Assembly: GCF_013409865.1 (NCBI RefSeq)
Contig: NZ_JACCBM010000001.1
Location: 1,488,001-1,552,000 of the forward strand
Source: Herbiconiux flava
Lineage (GTDB): Bacteria; Actinomycetota; Actinomycetes; Actinomycetales; Microbacteriaceae
Direction of reading: 5' to 3'
DNA length: 64,000 nt
The notes under the pieces are model-generated. The model saw nothing but the letters and a program-made list of their open reading frames with translations, ran no database searches and was not told where the DNA came from. Shown piece by piece: positions 41,492-51,703 of this stretch (positions within the stretch are counted from its first letter, which is position 1; every line of letters begins with the position of its first letter). The translations under genes were made by a program, and so were the position numbers.

Positions 41492-42856
41492 ATGGCTCGC
41501 CTTTTCGGCACCGATGGGGTGCGTGGGCTCGCGAACCAAGACGTCACGGCCGACCTCGCCCTGCGCATCGCGCAGGCAGGCGCCCGTGTCCTTGGTGCCG
41601 CGGCCCGAGACGCCGGTCGACGACCGGTCGCCGTGGTCGCCCGCGACCCCCGTCAGTCCGGTGACTTCATCGCGGCCGCCGTCTCGGCGGGGTTCGCGAG
41701 CTCCGGCGTCGACGTCCTCGACGCCGGAGTGCTGCCGACCCCGGCCGCCGCGTTCCTGATCGCCGACATCGGCGCCGACTTCGGCGTCGTCATCTCGGCC
41801 TCCCACAACCCGGCGCCCGACAACGGCATCAAGTTCTTCGCCGCCGGGGGCAAGAAGCTGGCGGATGACATCGAGATCGCCATCGAGGCGGCGCTCGGGC
41901 ATCCGCAGCTCACCCCGCTCGGCGGCGACATCGGCCGCATCAGGCGCTTCGCCGATGCGGAGGACCGCTACGTGGTGCACCTGCTGACCACGCTGCCGCA
42001 CCGGCTCGACGGCCTGCACGTCGTGCTCGACTGCGCCCACGGTGCGGCCGCCGGCGTCTCGCCCGAGGCCTTCAACCAGGCCGGGGCGCGCATCACGGTG
42101 ATCGGCAACGATCCCGACGGCATGAACATCAACGACGGCGTCGGCTCGACGCACCTCGGCCAGCTCGCCGAGGCGGTCGTGGCCGCGGGGGCCGACGTCG
42201 GCATCGCGCACGACGGCGACGCCGACCGCTGCCTCGCGGTCGACGCCGACGGCAACGTCATCGACGGCGACCAGATCATGGCCATCCTCGCGCTGGCGCA
42301 GTCCGATCGTGGCCAGCTGCGGGAGAACACGCTCGTGGCGACCGTCATGTCGAACCTCGGCCTCAAGGTCGCCATGGCGCATCACGGCATCACGATGCTC
42401 GAGACGCGGGTGGGCGACCGCTACGTGCTCGAGGCCATCAACGAGCGGGGCCTCAGCCTCGGCGGCGAGCAGTCGGGGCACATCATCTTCGCCGACCACG
42501 CCACGACCGGCGACGGCATCCTCACCGGCCTGCAGCTAGTCAGCCGGATGGCCGCGACCGGCAAGAGCCTGGCCGAGCTGGCGGCCGTCATGAAGGTCTA
42601 CCCGCAGACCCTCGTGAACGTGCGCGGCGTCGACCGCGACGGGGTGTCGAACGACGCCGTGCTCGCGAACGCCGTGGCCGAGGCCGAGGCCGATCTCGGT
42701 GAGACCGGCCGGGTGCTGCTGCGCCCCTCCGGCACCGAGCCGCTCGTGCGTGTGATGGTCGAGGCCGGAGACCAGGCCACGGCCGACCGCATCGCGGAGT
42801 CTCTCGCGGAGGTCGTGCGCCAGCGCCTCTCGACGGGTGTCGAGCGCAGCCTCTGA
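41492..42856 (+). CDS. glmM: Phosphoglucosamine mutase
   Basis: A 454-residue mutase converting glucosamine-6-phosphate to glucosamine-1-phosphate for UDP-GlcNAc and peptidoglycan. Ser104 in [17 protein letters not shown] is the phosphoserine. The metal loop is DGDADRC, the sugar loop GGEQSGHII, and the phosphate-binding loop [12 protein letters not shown]. It starts at ATG in [12 protein letters not shown]. It sits close to glmS, the preceding pathway enzyme, with coaA on the other strand between them. Confidence 0.98.
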   Translation: MARLFGTDGVRGLANQDVTADLALRIAQAGARVLGAAARDAGRRPVAVVARDPRQSGDFIAAAVSAGFASSGVDVLDAGVLPTPAAAFLIADIGADFGVVISASHNPAPDNGIKFFAAGGKKLADDIEIAIEAALGHPQLTPLGGDIGRIRRFADAEDRYVVHLLTTLPHRLDGLHVVLDCAHGAAAGVSPEAFNQAGARITVIGNDPDGMNINDGVGSTHLGQLAEAVVAAGADVGIAHDGDADRCLAVDADGNVIDGDQIMAILALAQSDRGQLRENTLVATVMSNLGLKVAMAHHGITMLETRVGDRYVLEAINERGLSLGGEQSGHIIFADHATTGDGILTGLQLVSRMAATGKSLAELAAVMKVYPQTLVNVRGVDRDGVSNDAVLANAVAEAEADLGETGRVLLRPSGTEPLVRVMVEAGDQATADRIAESLAEVVRQRLSTGVERSL

Positions 42857-42868
42857 CACCCCTGCAGC

Positions 42869-43816
42869 TCAGAGCTTGCGGAGGAGGACCTTGCTGACGC
42901 GGTGGTCGGCGTCCTTGCGCAGCACGAGGGTGGCGCGCGAGCGCGTCGGCAGCACGTTCTCGAGCAGGTTCGGCAGGTTGATCGAGCGCCAGATCGACCG
43001 GGCCGTCTGACGCGCCTCGTCGTCGGACAGGCTCGCGTAGCGGTGGAAGTACGACTTCGGATTCGCGAAGGCGCCGTCTTTCAAGGCCATGAAGCGGGTC
43101 TCGTACCAGTCGGCGATGTCGTTCGTGCGGGCATCCACGTAGACCGAGAAGTCGAACAGGTCGCTCACCGCCAGTCGGTTGCTCGCCGGCGGCTGGAGCA
43201 CGTTCAGTCCCTCGACGATGAGGATGTCGGGCTGGCGCACGACGATCTGCGCCTCGGGCACGATGTCGTAGCTGAGGTGCGAGTAGAAGGGGGCGCGCAC
43301 CTCGGGGTTGCCGCTCTTCACGGCGGTGACGAAGCGGAGCAGCGCTCGCCGGTCGTACGACTCGGGGAACCCCTTGCGCTGCATCAGCCCACGCCGCTCG
43401 AGCTCGGCGTTGGGCAGCAGGAAGCCGTCGGTGGTGACGAGCTCGACCCGGGGCGTGTCCGACCAGCGCGCCAGGAGCTCTCGGAGCAGCCGGGCGGTCG
43501 TCGACTTGCCCACGGCCACAGAGCCCGCGATGCCGATGACGAACGGCGTGCTCTTCGACGTCTCTCCGAGGTAGTCGGTGGTCGAGCGGTGCAGCTGCTT
43601 CGCGCTGGTGGCGTACAGATTGATCAGGCGCGCCAGCGGCAGGTAGACCTCGTCGACCTCGCGGAGGTTCAGCGGGTTGCTGAGACCCCGGAGCTGCACG
43701 ATCTCGGTCTCGGAGAGCGGCAGCGGGGTCGACGGCGCCAGAGCCGCCCAGTGCGCCCGGTCGAACTCGGTGAAGGGGCTGAACTGCGCGAGGCCGGTCG
43801 AAGCGGAATCGGGCAT
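42869..43816 (-). CDS. coaA: Pantothenate kinase (type I)
   Basis: A 315-residue prokaryotic type I pantothenate kinase, the first step of CoA synthesis. The P-loop is [27 protein letters not shown] and [13 protein letters not shown] are family motifs, and the C-terminus [10 protein letters not shown] is typical. I prefer ATG 43816, preceded by AGGAG, over a GTG six codons upstream that lacks a binding site. It converges on glmM with 12 bases between stops and diverges from glmS. Confidence 0.97.
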   Translation of the reverse strand: MPDSASTGLAQFSPFTEFDRAHWAALAPSTPLPLSETEIVQLRGLSNPLNLREVDEVYLPLARLINLYATSAKQLHRSTTDYLGETSKSTPFVIGIAGSVAVGKSTTARLLRELLARWSDTPRVELVTTDGFLLPNAELERRGLMQRKGFPESYDRRALLRFVTAVKSGNPEVRAPFYSHLSYDIVPEAQIVVRQPDILIVEGLNVLQPPASNRLAVSDLFDFSVYVDARTNDIADWYETRFMALKDGAFANPKSYFHRYASLSDDEARQTARSIWRSINLPNLLENVLPTRSRATLVLRKDADHRVSKVLLRKL

Positions 43817-43907
43817 AGGACTCCTATTGTGCACCGTCCGGAGCCCGGCGGCGGCACCCGCAGCCTCCGCCGGGCGCCGCTGTCAGGGTGGCGTCGGCGG
43901 CCTCGGT

Positions 43908-43913
43908 TACACT
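43908..43913 (+). promoter_or_regulatory. -10 hexamer of a leaderless promoter for glmS
   Basis: TACACT is followed by 7 bases and ATG 43921, without a ribosome binding site. Confidence 0.6.
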
Positions 43914-43920
43914 CGGACCC

Positions 43921-45768
43921 ATGTGTGGAATCGTGGGTTACGTCGGCAGCAACAGCAGTCTCGAGGTGCTCCTCGGGGGCCTCCGCCGGCTCGAGTACCG
44001 CGGCTACGACTCCGCCGGAGTGGCCGTGATCGGCGTCGACGGAACGCTGTCCACGCGCAAGCGCGCCGGCAAGCTGGCCGTGCTCGCCGACGACCTCGAG
44101 GCCTCGCCGATGGCCGACGGTCAGACGGGCATCGGGCACACCCGCTGGGCGACGCACGGCGGCCCGACCGACGTCAACGCGCATCCGCATCTCTCGGCCG
44201 ACGGCCGCATCGCGCTCATCCACAACGGCATCATCGAGAACTTCGCCGGCCTCAAGCAGGAGCTCCTCGACGACGGCTTCGTCTTCGACAGCGAGACCGA
44301 CACCGAGGTGGCGGCGAAGATGCTCGGCCGCGAGTACGAGGCGGGCGGCGGCCTGGCCGCAGCGCTCGGCCGCGTGGTCTCGCGCCTCGACGGCGCCTTC
44401 ACCCTGCTCGCCGTGCACCAGGACGAGCCGGGCGTCGTGGTCGGCGCCCGTCGCAACTCGCCGCTCGTGATCGGGCTGGGCGAGGGCGAGAACTTCCTCG
44501 GCAGCGACGTCGCGGCGTTCGTCGAGCACACCCACCGCGCCCTCGCCATCGGCCAGGACCAGATCGTGGTCATCACCGCCGACGAGGTCACCGTCACCGA
44601 CTTCGACGGCGAGCCCGTCGAGACGCACGAGTTCGAGGTGTCGTGGGACGCGTCGGCCGCCGAGAAGGGCGGCTGGTCGAGCTTCATGGCGAAGGAGATC
44701 AGCGAGGAGCCGGAGGCCGTGGCCAACACGATCCTCGGCCGGGTGGTCGACGGCCAGGTCGTTCTTCCCGAGCTAGAGGGCCTCGACGAGATGCTTGCCG
44801 GCATCGATCGCGTGATCGTGATCGCCTGCGGCACCGCCAGCTACTCCGGGCTCGTCGGCAAGTACGCCATCGAGAAGTGGGCCCGCGTGCCCGTCGAGGT
44901 GGAGCTCTCGCACGAGTTCCGCTACCGCGAGCCGGTGCTGAACGAGCGCACCCTCGTGGTGTCGATCAGCCAGTCGGGCGAGACGATGGACACGCTGATG
45001 GCCGTCAAGTACGCCATCGCGAACGGCGCCCGCACGCTGTCCATCTGCAACACCCAGGGCGCCACGATCGCCCGCGAGTCCGACGCCGTGGTCTACACGC
45101 ACGCCGGCCCCGAGGTCGCGGTCGCGTCGACCAAGGCGTTCGTCGCCCAGATCACCGCGCTCTACCTCTTCGGCCTGCACCTCTCGCGGGTGCGCGGCAC
45201 GCTCGACCCCGAGGTCGCGGCGCACCAGCTCGCCGAGCTGCAGAGCATCCCCGCCAAGATCGAGCAGGTGCTCGGCAACGGCGCCGAGATCACGCAGCTC
45301 GCGAAGTGGATGTCCGACAGCCGTGCCGTGCTCTTCCTCGGCCGTCACGTCGGGTACCCGATCGCGCTCGAGGGTGCGCTGAAGCTCAAGGAGCTGGCGT
45401 ACATCCACGCCGAGGGCTTCGCAGCCGGCGAGCTGAAGCACGGACCGATCGCGCTGATCGAGCCCGGCCAGCCGGTCTTCGTCATCGTGCCGAGCCCGCG
45501 CGACCCGAACTCGCTGCACGCCAAGGTCGTGTCGAACATCCAGGAGATCCGCGCCCGCGGCGCCCGCATCCTCGCGATCGCCGAGGAGGGCGACGTGGCC
45601 GTGCTGCCGTTCGCCGACGAGGTCATCCGCATCCCGCTCGCGGCGCCGCTGTTCGAGCCGCTGCTCACGGTCATCCCGTTGCAGCTGTTCGCCATGGAGC
45701 TCGCGACGGCGAAGGGGCTCGACGTCGACCAGCCGCGCAACCTCGCCAAGTCGGTCACGGTCGAGTAG
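43921..45768 (+). CDS. glmS: Glutamine-fructose-6-phosphate aminotransferase
   Basis: A 615-residue GlmS (fructose-6-phosphate + glutamine to glucosamine-6-phosphate), the committed step to amino sugars. MCGIVGYVG places the nucleophile Cys at position 2, exposed after Met removal, which fixes the start. The glutaminase domain is followed by two SIS domains (SISQSGETMDTLMAVKYA; LGRHVGYPIALEGALKLKEL) and the C-terminal DQPRNLAKSVTVE. It opens a compact operon: acpS starts 6 bases later. No glmS ribozyme is seen in the short upstream region. Confidence 0.98.
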   Translation: MCGIVGYVGSNSSLEVLLGGLRRLEYRGYDSAGVAVIGVDGTLSTRKRAGKLAVLADDLEASPMADGQTGIGHTRWATHGGPTDVNAHPHLSADGRIALIHNGIIENFAGLKQELLDDGFVFDSETDTEVAAKMLGREYEAGGGLAAALGRVVSRLDGAFTLLAVHQDEPGVVVGARRNSPLVIGLGEGENFLGSDVAAFVEHTHRALAIGQDQIVVITADEVTVTDFDGEPVETHEFEVSWDASAAEKGGWSSFMAKEISEEPEAVANTILGRVVDGQVVLPELEGLDEMLAGIDRVIVIACGTASYSGLVGKYAIEKWARVPVEVELSHEFRYREPVLNERTLVVSISQSGETMDTLMAVKYAIANGARTLSICNTQGATIARESDAVVYTHAGPEVAVASTKAFVAQITALYLFGLHLSRVRGTLDPEVAAHQLAELQSIPAKIEQVLGNGAEITQLAKWMSDSRAVLFLGRHVGYPIALEGALKLKELAYIHAEGFAAGELKHGPIALIEPGQPVFVIVPSPRDPNSLHAKVVSNIQEIRARGARILAIAEEGDVAVLPFADEVIRIPLAAPLFEPLLTVIPLQLFAMELATAKGLDVDQPRNLAKSVTVE

Positions 45769-45774
45769 GCCGTC

Positions 45775-46134
45775 GTGATCGTCGGAGTCGGAGTCGACCT
45801 GGTCGACGTCGCCCGTTTCGAGCGCGCCCTCGAGAAGACACCGCGGCTGCGCGAGCGGCTGTTCACCGAGGGCGAGCGGGGGCTCCCGGTGCGCTCCCTC
45901 GCGGCGCGCTTCGCGGCCAAGGAGGCGCTGATCAAGGCCGTCGGGCACTCGACCGAGTTCCGCTGGCACGACATGGAGATCGTCTCGAACGACGACCGCA
46001 ACCCGGCCTTCGCCGTGGCCGGCGGCGTGGCGGCGGCGCTGGCCGAGCTCGGGGCCGCGCACCTGCACCTGAGCATGACGCACGACGGCGGGAACGCGAT
46101 GGCGTTCGTGGTGGCCGAGAGCGGTGCCGCGTGA
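45775..46134 (+). CDS. acpS: Holo-[acyl-carrier-protein] synthase
   Basis: A 119-residue AcpS, transferring 4'-phosphopantetheine from CoA to acyl carrier proteins. The metal-binding pair is Asp8 in [12 protein letters not shown] and Glu in [16 protein letters not shown] start, 6 bases after glmS. CoA comes from the pathway begun by the neighbouring coaA. Its stop overlaps the next start (GTGA). Confidence 0.95.
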   Translation: MIVGVGVDLVDVARFERALEKTPRLRERLFTEGERGLPVRSLAARFAAKEALIKAVGHSTEFRWHDMEIVSNDDRNPAFAVAGGVAAALAELGAAHLHLSMTHDGGNAMAFVVAESGAA

Positions 46135-47309
46135 GCGCGGCGGGTCCGGGCGCTGAGGTGGGCGCTGCCGCGGCATCGGGCGGCGCGGCAGCCGGCGGCG
46201 CGGTGCCGGCCCTCCGGCGGGCCCACGTCGACGTCGGCGCGCTGCGGCGCAACGTCGAGACGGTGGCACGGGTGGTGGCCCCGGCCGCGGTGATGGCCGT
46301 GGTCAAGGCCGACGGCTACGGGCACGGCGCCGAGCGCGCCGCCCGGGCTGCGGTCGCCGGGGGAGCGACGATGCTCGGGGTCGCCGACGTGGCCGAGGCG
46401 CTCGCGCTCCGGGCCGCCGGCATCGACACGCCCGTGCTGGCGTGGCTGCACGACGCCGATCCCGACTTCTCGAGCGCCGTCGAGGGTGGCGTGACCCTCG
46501 GCATCAGCACGCGACGGCAGCTCGAGCGGGCCGCCGAGGCGGGATCGGTCGGGTCGCCCGCGCTGCTGCACCTCAAGATCGACACGGGGCTCGGCCGGAA
46601 CGGTGCCGTGCGCGCCGACTGGGCCGGGTTCTTCGAGACGGCACGGGGCTTCGAGGCCGAGGGGCGGGTGCGGGTCGAGGGGCTGTTCAGCCACTTGTCG
46701 AACACGGGGCCCGACGACGACCGCGCCCAGCTGGCGGCCTTCGAGGAGGCGACCGCGCTGGCGCGGGCGGCCGGGCTCCAGCCGCGCATCCGTCATCTCG
46801 CGTCGACCGCCGGGGCGCTGCGGCTGCCCGAGACGCGGCTCGACCTGGTGCGGCTCGGAATCGGGCTCTACGGGCTGTCGCCCTACGACGACGCCGACTC
46901 GGCCGCCCTCGGGCTCGTGCCCGCGATGCGCGTGGAGAGCCGGCTGATCTCGGTGAAGCGGGTGGCCGCCGGCACCGGCGTCTCGTACGGCTACACCTAC
47001 CGGCCCGCCGCCGACTCGTGGCTCGGCCTGGTGCCGCTCGGCTACGCCGACGGCATCCCGCGCCACGTCTCGAACACGGGCAGCGTCTGGGTCGACGGGC
47101 GCGTGCATCCGATCGTGGGCCGCGTGGCGATGGACCAGTTCGTCGTCGACCTCGGCGAGCACGAGGCCGCCGTCGGAGACCGGGTCGTGCTGTTCGGCGA
47201 CCCGGTGGAGGGCTTCCCCTCGGCCGACGACTGGGCCGAGGCCGCCTCGACCATCAACTACGAGATCGTCACCCGGCTCGGCCGGCGCGTGCAGAGGGTG
47301 GAGTCATGA
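46131..47309 (+). CDS. alr: Alanine racemase, first tandem copy
   Basis: A 392-residue fold-type III PLP enzyme that interconverts L- and D-alanine for peptidoglycan. The PLP lysine is in [46 protein letters not shown] and [12 protein letters not shown] are family blocks, and the GYADG tyrosine expected as second base is present. The N-terminus has about 25 residues rich in Gly and Ala before [12 protein letters not shown] 46131 overlaps the acpS stop by 4 bases. A diverged paralog follows with 4-base overlap. Confidence 0.93.
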   Translation: MSAAGPGAEVGAAAASGGAAAGGAVPALRRAHVDVGALRRNVETVARVVAPAAVMAVVKADGYGHGAERAARAAVAGGATMLGVADVAEALALRAAGIDTPVLAWLHDADPDFSSAVEGGVTLGISTRRQLERAAEAGSVGSPALLHLKIDTGLGRNGAVRADWAGFFETARGFEAEGRVRVEGLFSHLSNTGPDDDRAQLAAFEEATALARAAGLQPRIRHLASTAGALRLPETRLDLVRLGIGLYGLSPYDDADSAALGLVPAMRVESRLISVKRVAAGTGVSYGYTYRPAADSWLGLVPLGYADGIPRHVSNTGSVWVDGRVHPIVGRVAMDQFVVDLGEHEAAVGDRVVLFGDPVEGFPSADDWAEAASTINYEIVTRLGRRVQRVES

Positions 47310-48454
47310 GCGGGCTCTCCGGCGCGGTGCCGGCGCGACGGGCCGTGATCGACCTCGGCGCGTTCCGGCACAACGTGCGCACCCTGTCCGAGCTGGCGAA
47401 GCCGGCCGAGACGATGCTGGCGGTCAAGGCCGACGCCTACGGGCACGGCATGGTGCCGCTCGCCCGTGCCGCGCTGGAGTCGGGCGCGAGCTCGCTCGCG
47501 GTGCTCGACATCCCGGCCGCTCTGGCGCTGCGCGAGGCCGGCATCACGGCGCCGATCTTCGCCTGGATGCACGATCCGGACGCCCTCTTCGGCGAGGCGG
47601 CCGAGGCCGACATCGACCTCGGCATCTCGGCGGTGTGGCAGCTGGACGCCATCGCGGCGGCCCGCGCATCCGTCGCCCCCCGCGTGCACCTCAAGATCGA
47701 CACCGGGCTCAGCCGCAACGGGGCCACGGAGGCCGACTGGCCGGCACTCGTCACGTCGGCCCTCGAGCACGACCGGGCAGGAGCCGTGAAGCTCTACGCG
47801 GCCTGGTCGCACCTCGCCGACGCCTCTCCCGAGGACGACGGTGTCGCGCTCGGCAAGCTCCGCCGCGCGGTCGAGGTCGCCGAGGGTTTGGGCGCCCGCT
47901 TCGAGAAGCTGCACCTCGCGGCGAGCTCGGCGGGCATCCGGATGCCCGAGGCGCGGCTCGACATGGTGCGGTTCGGCATCGCGGCCTACGGGGTGTCGCC
48001 GTTCGACGACCAGAGCGCGCGCGACCTCGGGCTCCGCCCCGTGATGACGTTGACCGCTCCGGTGGCGTCGGTGAAGCGCGTTCCCGCGGGGCACGGCGTC
48101 TCGTACGGCTTCGCCTACCGCACCGAGGGCGAGACGACGCTGGCGCTCGTGCCGCTGGGCTACGCCGACGGCATTCCGCGCATCGCGAGCGGGCGCGCCT
48201 CGGTGTGGATCGACGGGCGGCGGCACCCCATCGCCGGGCGCATCGCGATGGACCAGTTCGTCGTCGACGTGGGCGACCACCAGGTCGAGCCGGGCGACGA
48301 GGTCGTCGTCTTCGGCGAGGGCGACCGCGGCGAGCCGACGGCCGAGGAGTGGGCGGGCTTCGCCGACACCATCGGCGACGAGATCGTGGCGCGCATCGGC
48401 GCCCGCGTCGAGCGGGTGCACGTGGAGGGCGCTCCGGGCGGAGCGGGGCGATGA
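47306..48454 (+). CDS. Alanine racemase, second tandem copy
   Basis: A 382-residue paralog of the preceding gene, roughly half identical by eye. All catalytic elements are present: [34 protein letters not shown] and [12 protein letters not shown]. The substrate-proximal sequence differs (for example IAAYGVSPFD against [20 protein letters not shown] against [10 protein letters not shown]). Both may be alanine racemases, or one may have moved to another amino acid. ATG 47306 overlaps the first copy's stop, and its own stop overlaps the tsaE start. Confidence 0.9.
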   Translation: MSGLSGAVPARRAVIDLGAFRHNVRTLSELAKPAETMLAVKADAYGHGMVPLARAALESGASSLAVLDIPAALALREAGITAPIFAWMHDPDALFGEAAEADIDLGISAVWQLDAIAAARASVAPRVHLKIDTGLSRNGATEADWPALVTSALEHDRAGAVKLYAAWSHLADASPEDDGVALGKLRRAVEVAEGLGARFEKLHLAASSAGIRMPEARLDMVRFGIAAYGVSPFDDQSARDLGLRPVMTLTAPVASVKRVPAGHGVSYGFAYRTEGETTLALVPLGYADGIPRIASGRASVWIDGRRHPIAGRIAMDQFVVDVGDHQVEPGDEVVVFGEGDRGEPTAEEWAGFADTIGDEIVARIGARVERVHVEGAPGGAGR

Positions 48455-49005
48455 GCGGGGCGGGGCGGTTCGCCGAGCTGGCGGCCGCGGTCGGCGCGTC
48501 GGGTTCTGCGGGTTCCGGCCCGGGTTCGGCCGCCCTCACCGTCGACGATCCCGAGCGGATGCACGCGTTCGGCGTCGAGGTCGGGCGACGCCTCGGCGCG
48601 GGCGATCTGGTGCTGCTCACCGGCGACCTCGGGGCGGGCAAGACCACGTTCACGCGCGGTCTCGGCGAGGGGCTCGGCGTGCGCGGACCGGTGACGAGTC
48701 CGACGTTCGTGCTCGCGCGCACGCATCCGTCACTCGTCGGAGGGGTGCCGCTGGTGCACGTCGACGCGTACCGGCTCGGCAGCGCGCTCGAGCTCGACGA
48801 CCTCGACATCGACTTCGAGCACGCGGTGGTCGTCGTGGAGTGGGGCGCCGGGCTGATCGAGGCGCTGGCGGAGTCGTGGCTGTCGATCACGATCGACCGT
48901 CCGCACGGCGCGGGGTCGGGTGACGACCCCGAGGTCGAGGAGGGGGCCGAACCCGTCGAGCCCCGGCAGGTGACGCTGGCGGCGGTCGGGCCGAGCTGGG
49001 CGTAG
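48451..49005 (+). CDS. tsaE: tRNA t6A biosynthesis ATPase TsaE
   Basis: A 184-residue TsaE (YjeE) P-loop ATPase, which works with TsaB and TsaD to make N6-threonylcarbamoyladenosine at tRNA position 37. Walker A is LTGDLGAGKTTFTRGLGEGL; VTSPTFVLAR and HVDAYRL follow, then VVVVEWGAGL. The first 28 residues and an acidic C-terminal segment are extra. ATG 48451 overlaps the alr stop (ATGA). Confidence 0.95.
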   Translation: MSGAGRFAELAAAVGASGSAGSGPGSAALTVDDPERMHAFGVEVGRRLGAGDLVLLTGDLGAGKTTFTRGLGEGLGVRGPVTSPTFVLARTHPSLVGGVPLVHVDAYRLGSALELDDLDIDFEHAVVVVEWGAGLIEALAESWLSITIDRPHGAGSGDDPEVEEGAEPVEPRQVTLAAVGPSWA

Positions 49006-49056
49006 TCCGGGGGCAGGTGCCGCCGGGCATCCGGTCGCCGCATCGGCCAGGCGCGT

Positions 49057-49062
49057 TAGGCT
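49057..49062 (+). promoter_or_regulatory. -10 hexamer of a leaderless promoter for tsaB
   Basis: TAGGCT is followed by 6 bases and GTG 49069. It suggests that tsaB-rimI-tsaD can be transcribed apart from the glmS operon. Confidence 0.6.
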
Positions 49063-49068
49063 CGGGGG

Positions 49069-49680
49069 GTGCTTCTCGCCATCGACACCTCTGCCGGCAC
49101 GTCGGTCGCCGTGGTCGACGGCGACCTGGTGGTCGCCGAGCGGGCGACCGAGGACACGATGCGCCACGCCGAGGTGATCGGCGAGATGATCGCCGGTGTG
49201 CTCGACGAGGCCGGCGTGGAGCCCGCGCGGCTCGACGAGGTCGTGGCCGGCATGGGCCCCGGCCCGTTCACCGGCCTTCGGGTCGGCATCGCGGCCGCCC
49301 GCGCCTTCGCGCTCGGCATCGGGCGACCGCTGACCCCGGCCGTGAGCCACGACGCGGTGGCGCTCGACGAGTGGTCGGCCGGCACCCGCGGTCCGCTGCT
49401 GGTGGTGACGGATGCGCGCCGCCGCGAGCTCTACTGGTCGAGCTACGACCTCGGCTCCGACGGGGCCTCCCGCACCGACGGCCCCGGACTCTGCCGCCCC
49501 GACGAGCTGCCCTACCCCGACTTCGAGCGGGTGGACGCCACCCAGGTGTCGGCCGGAGCCCTCGGTCGTGCGGCCCTCATCCGCCGGGCGGCCGGTCTGC
49601 CGGTGGAGTACACCGAGCCGCTCTACCTGCGCTCGCCCGACGTGACCGTGCCGGGGGCGCGCAAGCGGGTGACCCGGTGA
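49069..49680 (+). CDS. tsaB: t6A biosynthesis protein TsaB
   Basis: A 203-residue TsaB (YeaZ), the ASKHA-fold partner that activates TsaD. The N-terminus [18 protein letters not shown] and [20 protein letters not shown] are characteristic. Starts at GTG as fixed by the hexamer 6 bases upstream. Its stop overlaps the rimI GTG by 4 bases. Confidence 0.95.
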   Translation: MLLAIDTSAGTSVAVVDGDLVVAERATEDTMRHAEVIGEMIAGVLDEAGVEPARLDEVVAGMGPGPFTGLRVGIAAARAFALGIGRPLTPAVSHDAVALDEWSAGTRGPLLVVTDARRRELYWSSYDLGSDGASRTDGPGLCRPDELPYPDFERVDATQVSAGALGRAALIRRAAGLPVEYTEPLYLRSPDVTVPGARKRVTR

Positions 49681-50165
49681 CCGAGGCGCCGCCCGCGCTG
49701 CGCCCCGCGACCGAGGACGACCTCGACGCGATCATGGCGCTCGAGGAGTCGTCGTTCACGTCCGACGCCTGGTCGCGCGACTCGATGCGGCGCGAGCTCG
49801 CCAGCCCGTTCTGCCACTACCTCGTCGCGGTGCGGGGGAGCGGCGGCCTCGCCGGCTACGCCGGGCTGCTCTGCCCGCCGGGATCCTCCGACGCGGACAT
49901 CCAGACCATCGCCGTCGACCCCGCCGACCGCGGCCACGGCCTCGGGCGCGCCCTGATGACCGAGCTGATGGCCGAGGCCGGCCGACGCCGCGCCCGCCAG
50001 ATCTTCCTCGAGGTGCGCGCCGACAACCCCGTCGCCCACGGCCTCTACCGCTCGCTCGGCTTCGACGACATCGCCGTGCGTCCGAACTACTACCAGCCCG
50101 ACGGCGTCGACGCCGTCGTGATGCGGGCCGAGCTCGGCCGCCCCGCCGGAAGGACCAGCGCATGA
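49677..50165 (+). CDS. rimI: Ribosomal protein S18-alanine N-acetyltransferase-like (RimI)
   Basis: A 162-residue GNAT acetyltransferase. Acetyl-CoA is bound at [20 protein letters not shown], and the C-terminal [20 protein letters not shown] is RimI-like. RimI acetylates protein N-termini; the physiological target here is uncertain. Its place between tsaB and tsaD is a common actinobacterial arrangement. GTG start and 4-base overlaps at both ends show tight coupling. Confidence 0.93.
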   Translation: MTEAPPALRPATEDDLDAIMALEESSFTSDAWSRDSMRRELASPFCHYLVAVRGSGGLAGYAGLLCPPGSSDADIQTIAVDPADRGHGLGRALMTELMAEAGRRRARQIFLEVRADNPVAHGLYRSLGFDDIAVRPNYYQPDGVDAVVMRAELGRPAGRTSA

Positions 50166-51229
50166 CCCGCGAGCCCGTGGTGCTCGGCATCGAGACCTCC
50201 TGCGACGAGACCGGCATCGGCATCGTGCGCGGGCGCACGCTGCTCGCCAACGTGATCTCCTCCTCGATGGACGAGCACGCCCGCTACGGGGGCGTCGTGC
50301 CCGAGGTCGCCGCCCGCGCGCACCTCGAGGCGATCAACCCGGCGCTCGAGGCGGCGCTCGCCGAGGCGGGCGTCGGCTTCGACGAGCTCGACGCTATCGC
50401 CGTGACCAGCGGGCCCGGGCTCTCCGGCGCCTTGATGGTGGGCGTCGGGGCGGCCAAGGCGCTCGCCGTCGCGACGGGCAAGCCGCTGTACGCCGTGAAC
50501 CACCTCGTCGGCCACGTCGGTGCCGACGTGCTCGACGCCGAGCCGCTGGAGTACCCGACGGTCGCGCTGCTCGTCTCGGGCGGGCACACCTCGCTGCTCG
50601 TCGTGCGCGACCTGGTCGGCGACGTCGAGTTGCTCGGCGAGACCATCGACGACGCCGCGGGGGAGGCCTTCGACAAGGTCGCGCGCATCCTGGGGCTGCC
50701 CTACCCGGGCGGACCGCAGATCGACCGTGCGGCGGTGGGCGGCGACCCGGCGGCGATCCGCTTCCCCCGAGGGCTGATGCTGCCGAAGGACCTGGAGCGG
50801 CACCGCTACGACTTCTCGTTCTCCGGCCTCAAGACCGCCGTGGCCCGCTGGGTCGAGAAGGCGCAGGACGCCGGCGAGGAGGTGCCCGTGGCCGACGTCG
50901 CCGCGAGCTTCCGCGAGGCGGTCGTCGACGTGCTGCTGACGAAGGCGTTCCGGGCCTGCGCCGATCTCGGCATCCCGCGACTGCTGCTCGGCGGCGGCGT
51001 GGTCGCCAATGCGCGCGTGCGGGAGGCGGCCGCCGAACGGGCGGCGGCCCAGGGCGTGCAGCTGCGCATCCCACCGCTGTCGCTCTGCACCGACAACGGC
51101 GCCATGATCGCCGCCCTCGGCGCCCAGCTCGTCGCGGCGGGGCACCGGCCGAGCGGCCTCGGTTTCGGGGCGGACTCCACGTTGCCGGTCACCGAGATCC
51201 AGGTGGACGAGCGGCCGTCGGCGGGCTGA
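50162..51229 (+). CDS. tsaD: tRNA threonylcarbamoyltransferase TsaD
   Basis: A 355-residue TsaD (Gcp/Kae1), the catalytic subunit that places threonylcarbamoyl on A37. Motifs: [14 protein letters not shown], the metal-binding [20 protein letters not shown], and FSGLKTAV. The C-terminal [20 protein letters not shown] is intact. Overlaps rimI by 4 bases. With tsaE and tsaB upstream, the window holds all t6A factors except the carbamoyl-AMP synthase TsaC. Confidence 0.97.
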   Translation: MTREPVVLGIETSCDETGIGIVRGRTLLANVISSSMDEHARYGGVVPEVAARAHLEAINPALEAALAEAGVGFDELDAIAVTSGPGLSGALMVGVGAAKALAVATGKPLYAVNHLVGHVGADVLDAEPLEYPTVALLVSGGHTSLLVVRDLVGDVELLGETIDDAAGEAFDKVARILGLPYPGGPQIDRAAVGGDPAAIRFPRGLMLPKDLERHRYDFSFSGLKTAVARWVEKAQDAGEEVPVADVAASFREAVVDVLLTKAFRACADLGIPRLLLGGGVVANARVREAAAERAAAQGVQLRIPPLSLCTDNGAMIAALGAQLVAAGHRPSGLGFGADSTLPVTEIQVDERPSAG

Positions 51230-51255
51230 ACGCGCGTCATCCCGCGACACCGAGA

Positions 51256-51284
51256 TTGACAGATTCTCACGGCCACGCCACGAT
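51256..51284 (+). promoter_or_regulatory. Candidate promoter for the DUF4190-like gene
   Basis: A perfect TTGACA (51256-51261) with a weak -10 CACGAT 17 bp downstream; GATAGT at 20 bp spacing is an alternative. Confidence 0.4.
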
Positions 51285-51322
51285 AGTGCCGTCCCTGTCT
51301 ATCGGCAACCTTGGAGCCCCTC

Positions 51323-51607
51323 GTGACGAACCCCACCCCTCCCGCCTACGCCGCCGGCCCCGTCGCCGAGCAGAAGTGGAACGTCCTCGCGATCGTCGCC
51401 TTCGTGATCTCGCTGCTGTCGTTCAACGTCATCGCCATCGTGCTCGGCGCGATCGCGCTCAGCCAGATCAAGAAGACCGGTGAGAAGGGCCGCGGCCTCG
51501 CGCTGGCCGCCATCATCATCGGCGCCGTCACCATCGTGTTCTACATCGTGCTGTTCATCGTGATCTTCGCGGTCGCGGCCAGCCAGGGCACGGTCACCAC
51601 CTACTGA
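51323..51607 (+). CDS. Small DUF4190-like membrane protein
   Basis: A 94-residue protein with two hydrophobic segments (NVLAIVAFVISLLSFNVIAI and AAIIIGAVTIVFYIVLFIVI) separated by the loop LSQIKKTGEKGRGLALA. This resembles DUF4190 small membrane proteins, whose function is unknown. I start at GTG 51323, 6 bases after GGAG, and not the TTG at 51311 that would place that site inside the gene. A longer paralog follows. Confidence 0.82.
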   Translation: MTNPTPPAYAAGPVAEQKWNVLAIVAFVISLLSFNVIAIVLGAIALSQIKKTGEKGRGLALAAIIIGAVTIVFYIVLFIVIFAVAASQGTVTTY

Positions 51608-51614
51608 GTCGTCG

Positions 51615-51643
51615 GGCGCAGGCGGCTCCCGGCTGCCTGCGCC
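51615..51643 (+). terminator. Terminator-like hairpin between two paralogs
   Basis: A 12-bp stem with one G-T pair (51615-51626 with 51632-51643) and a 5-base loop, 8 bases after the stop. Confidence 0.65.
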
Positions 51644-51703
51644 TACTCTGTTAACGATCCAGGCAGCGCCGCCGGCCTTGCCGCCACACGAAAGGGTCCC
51701 TCC

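Noticed and set aside
43817..43834. Upstream GTG start for coaA adding six residues
   Set aside because: It lacks a ribosome binding site, whereas ATG 43816 has AGGAG directly upstream.
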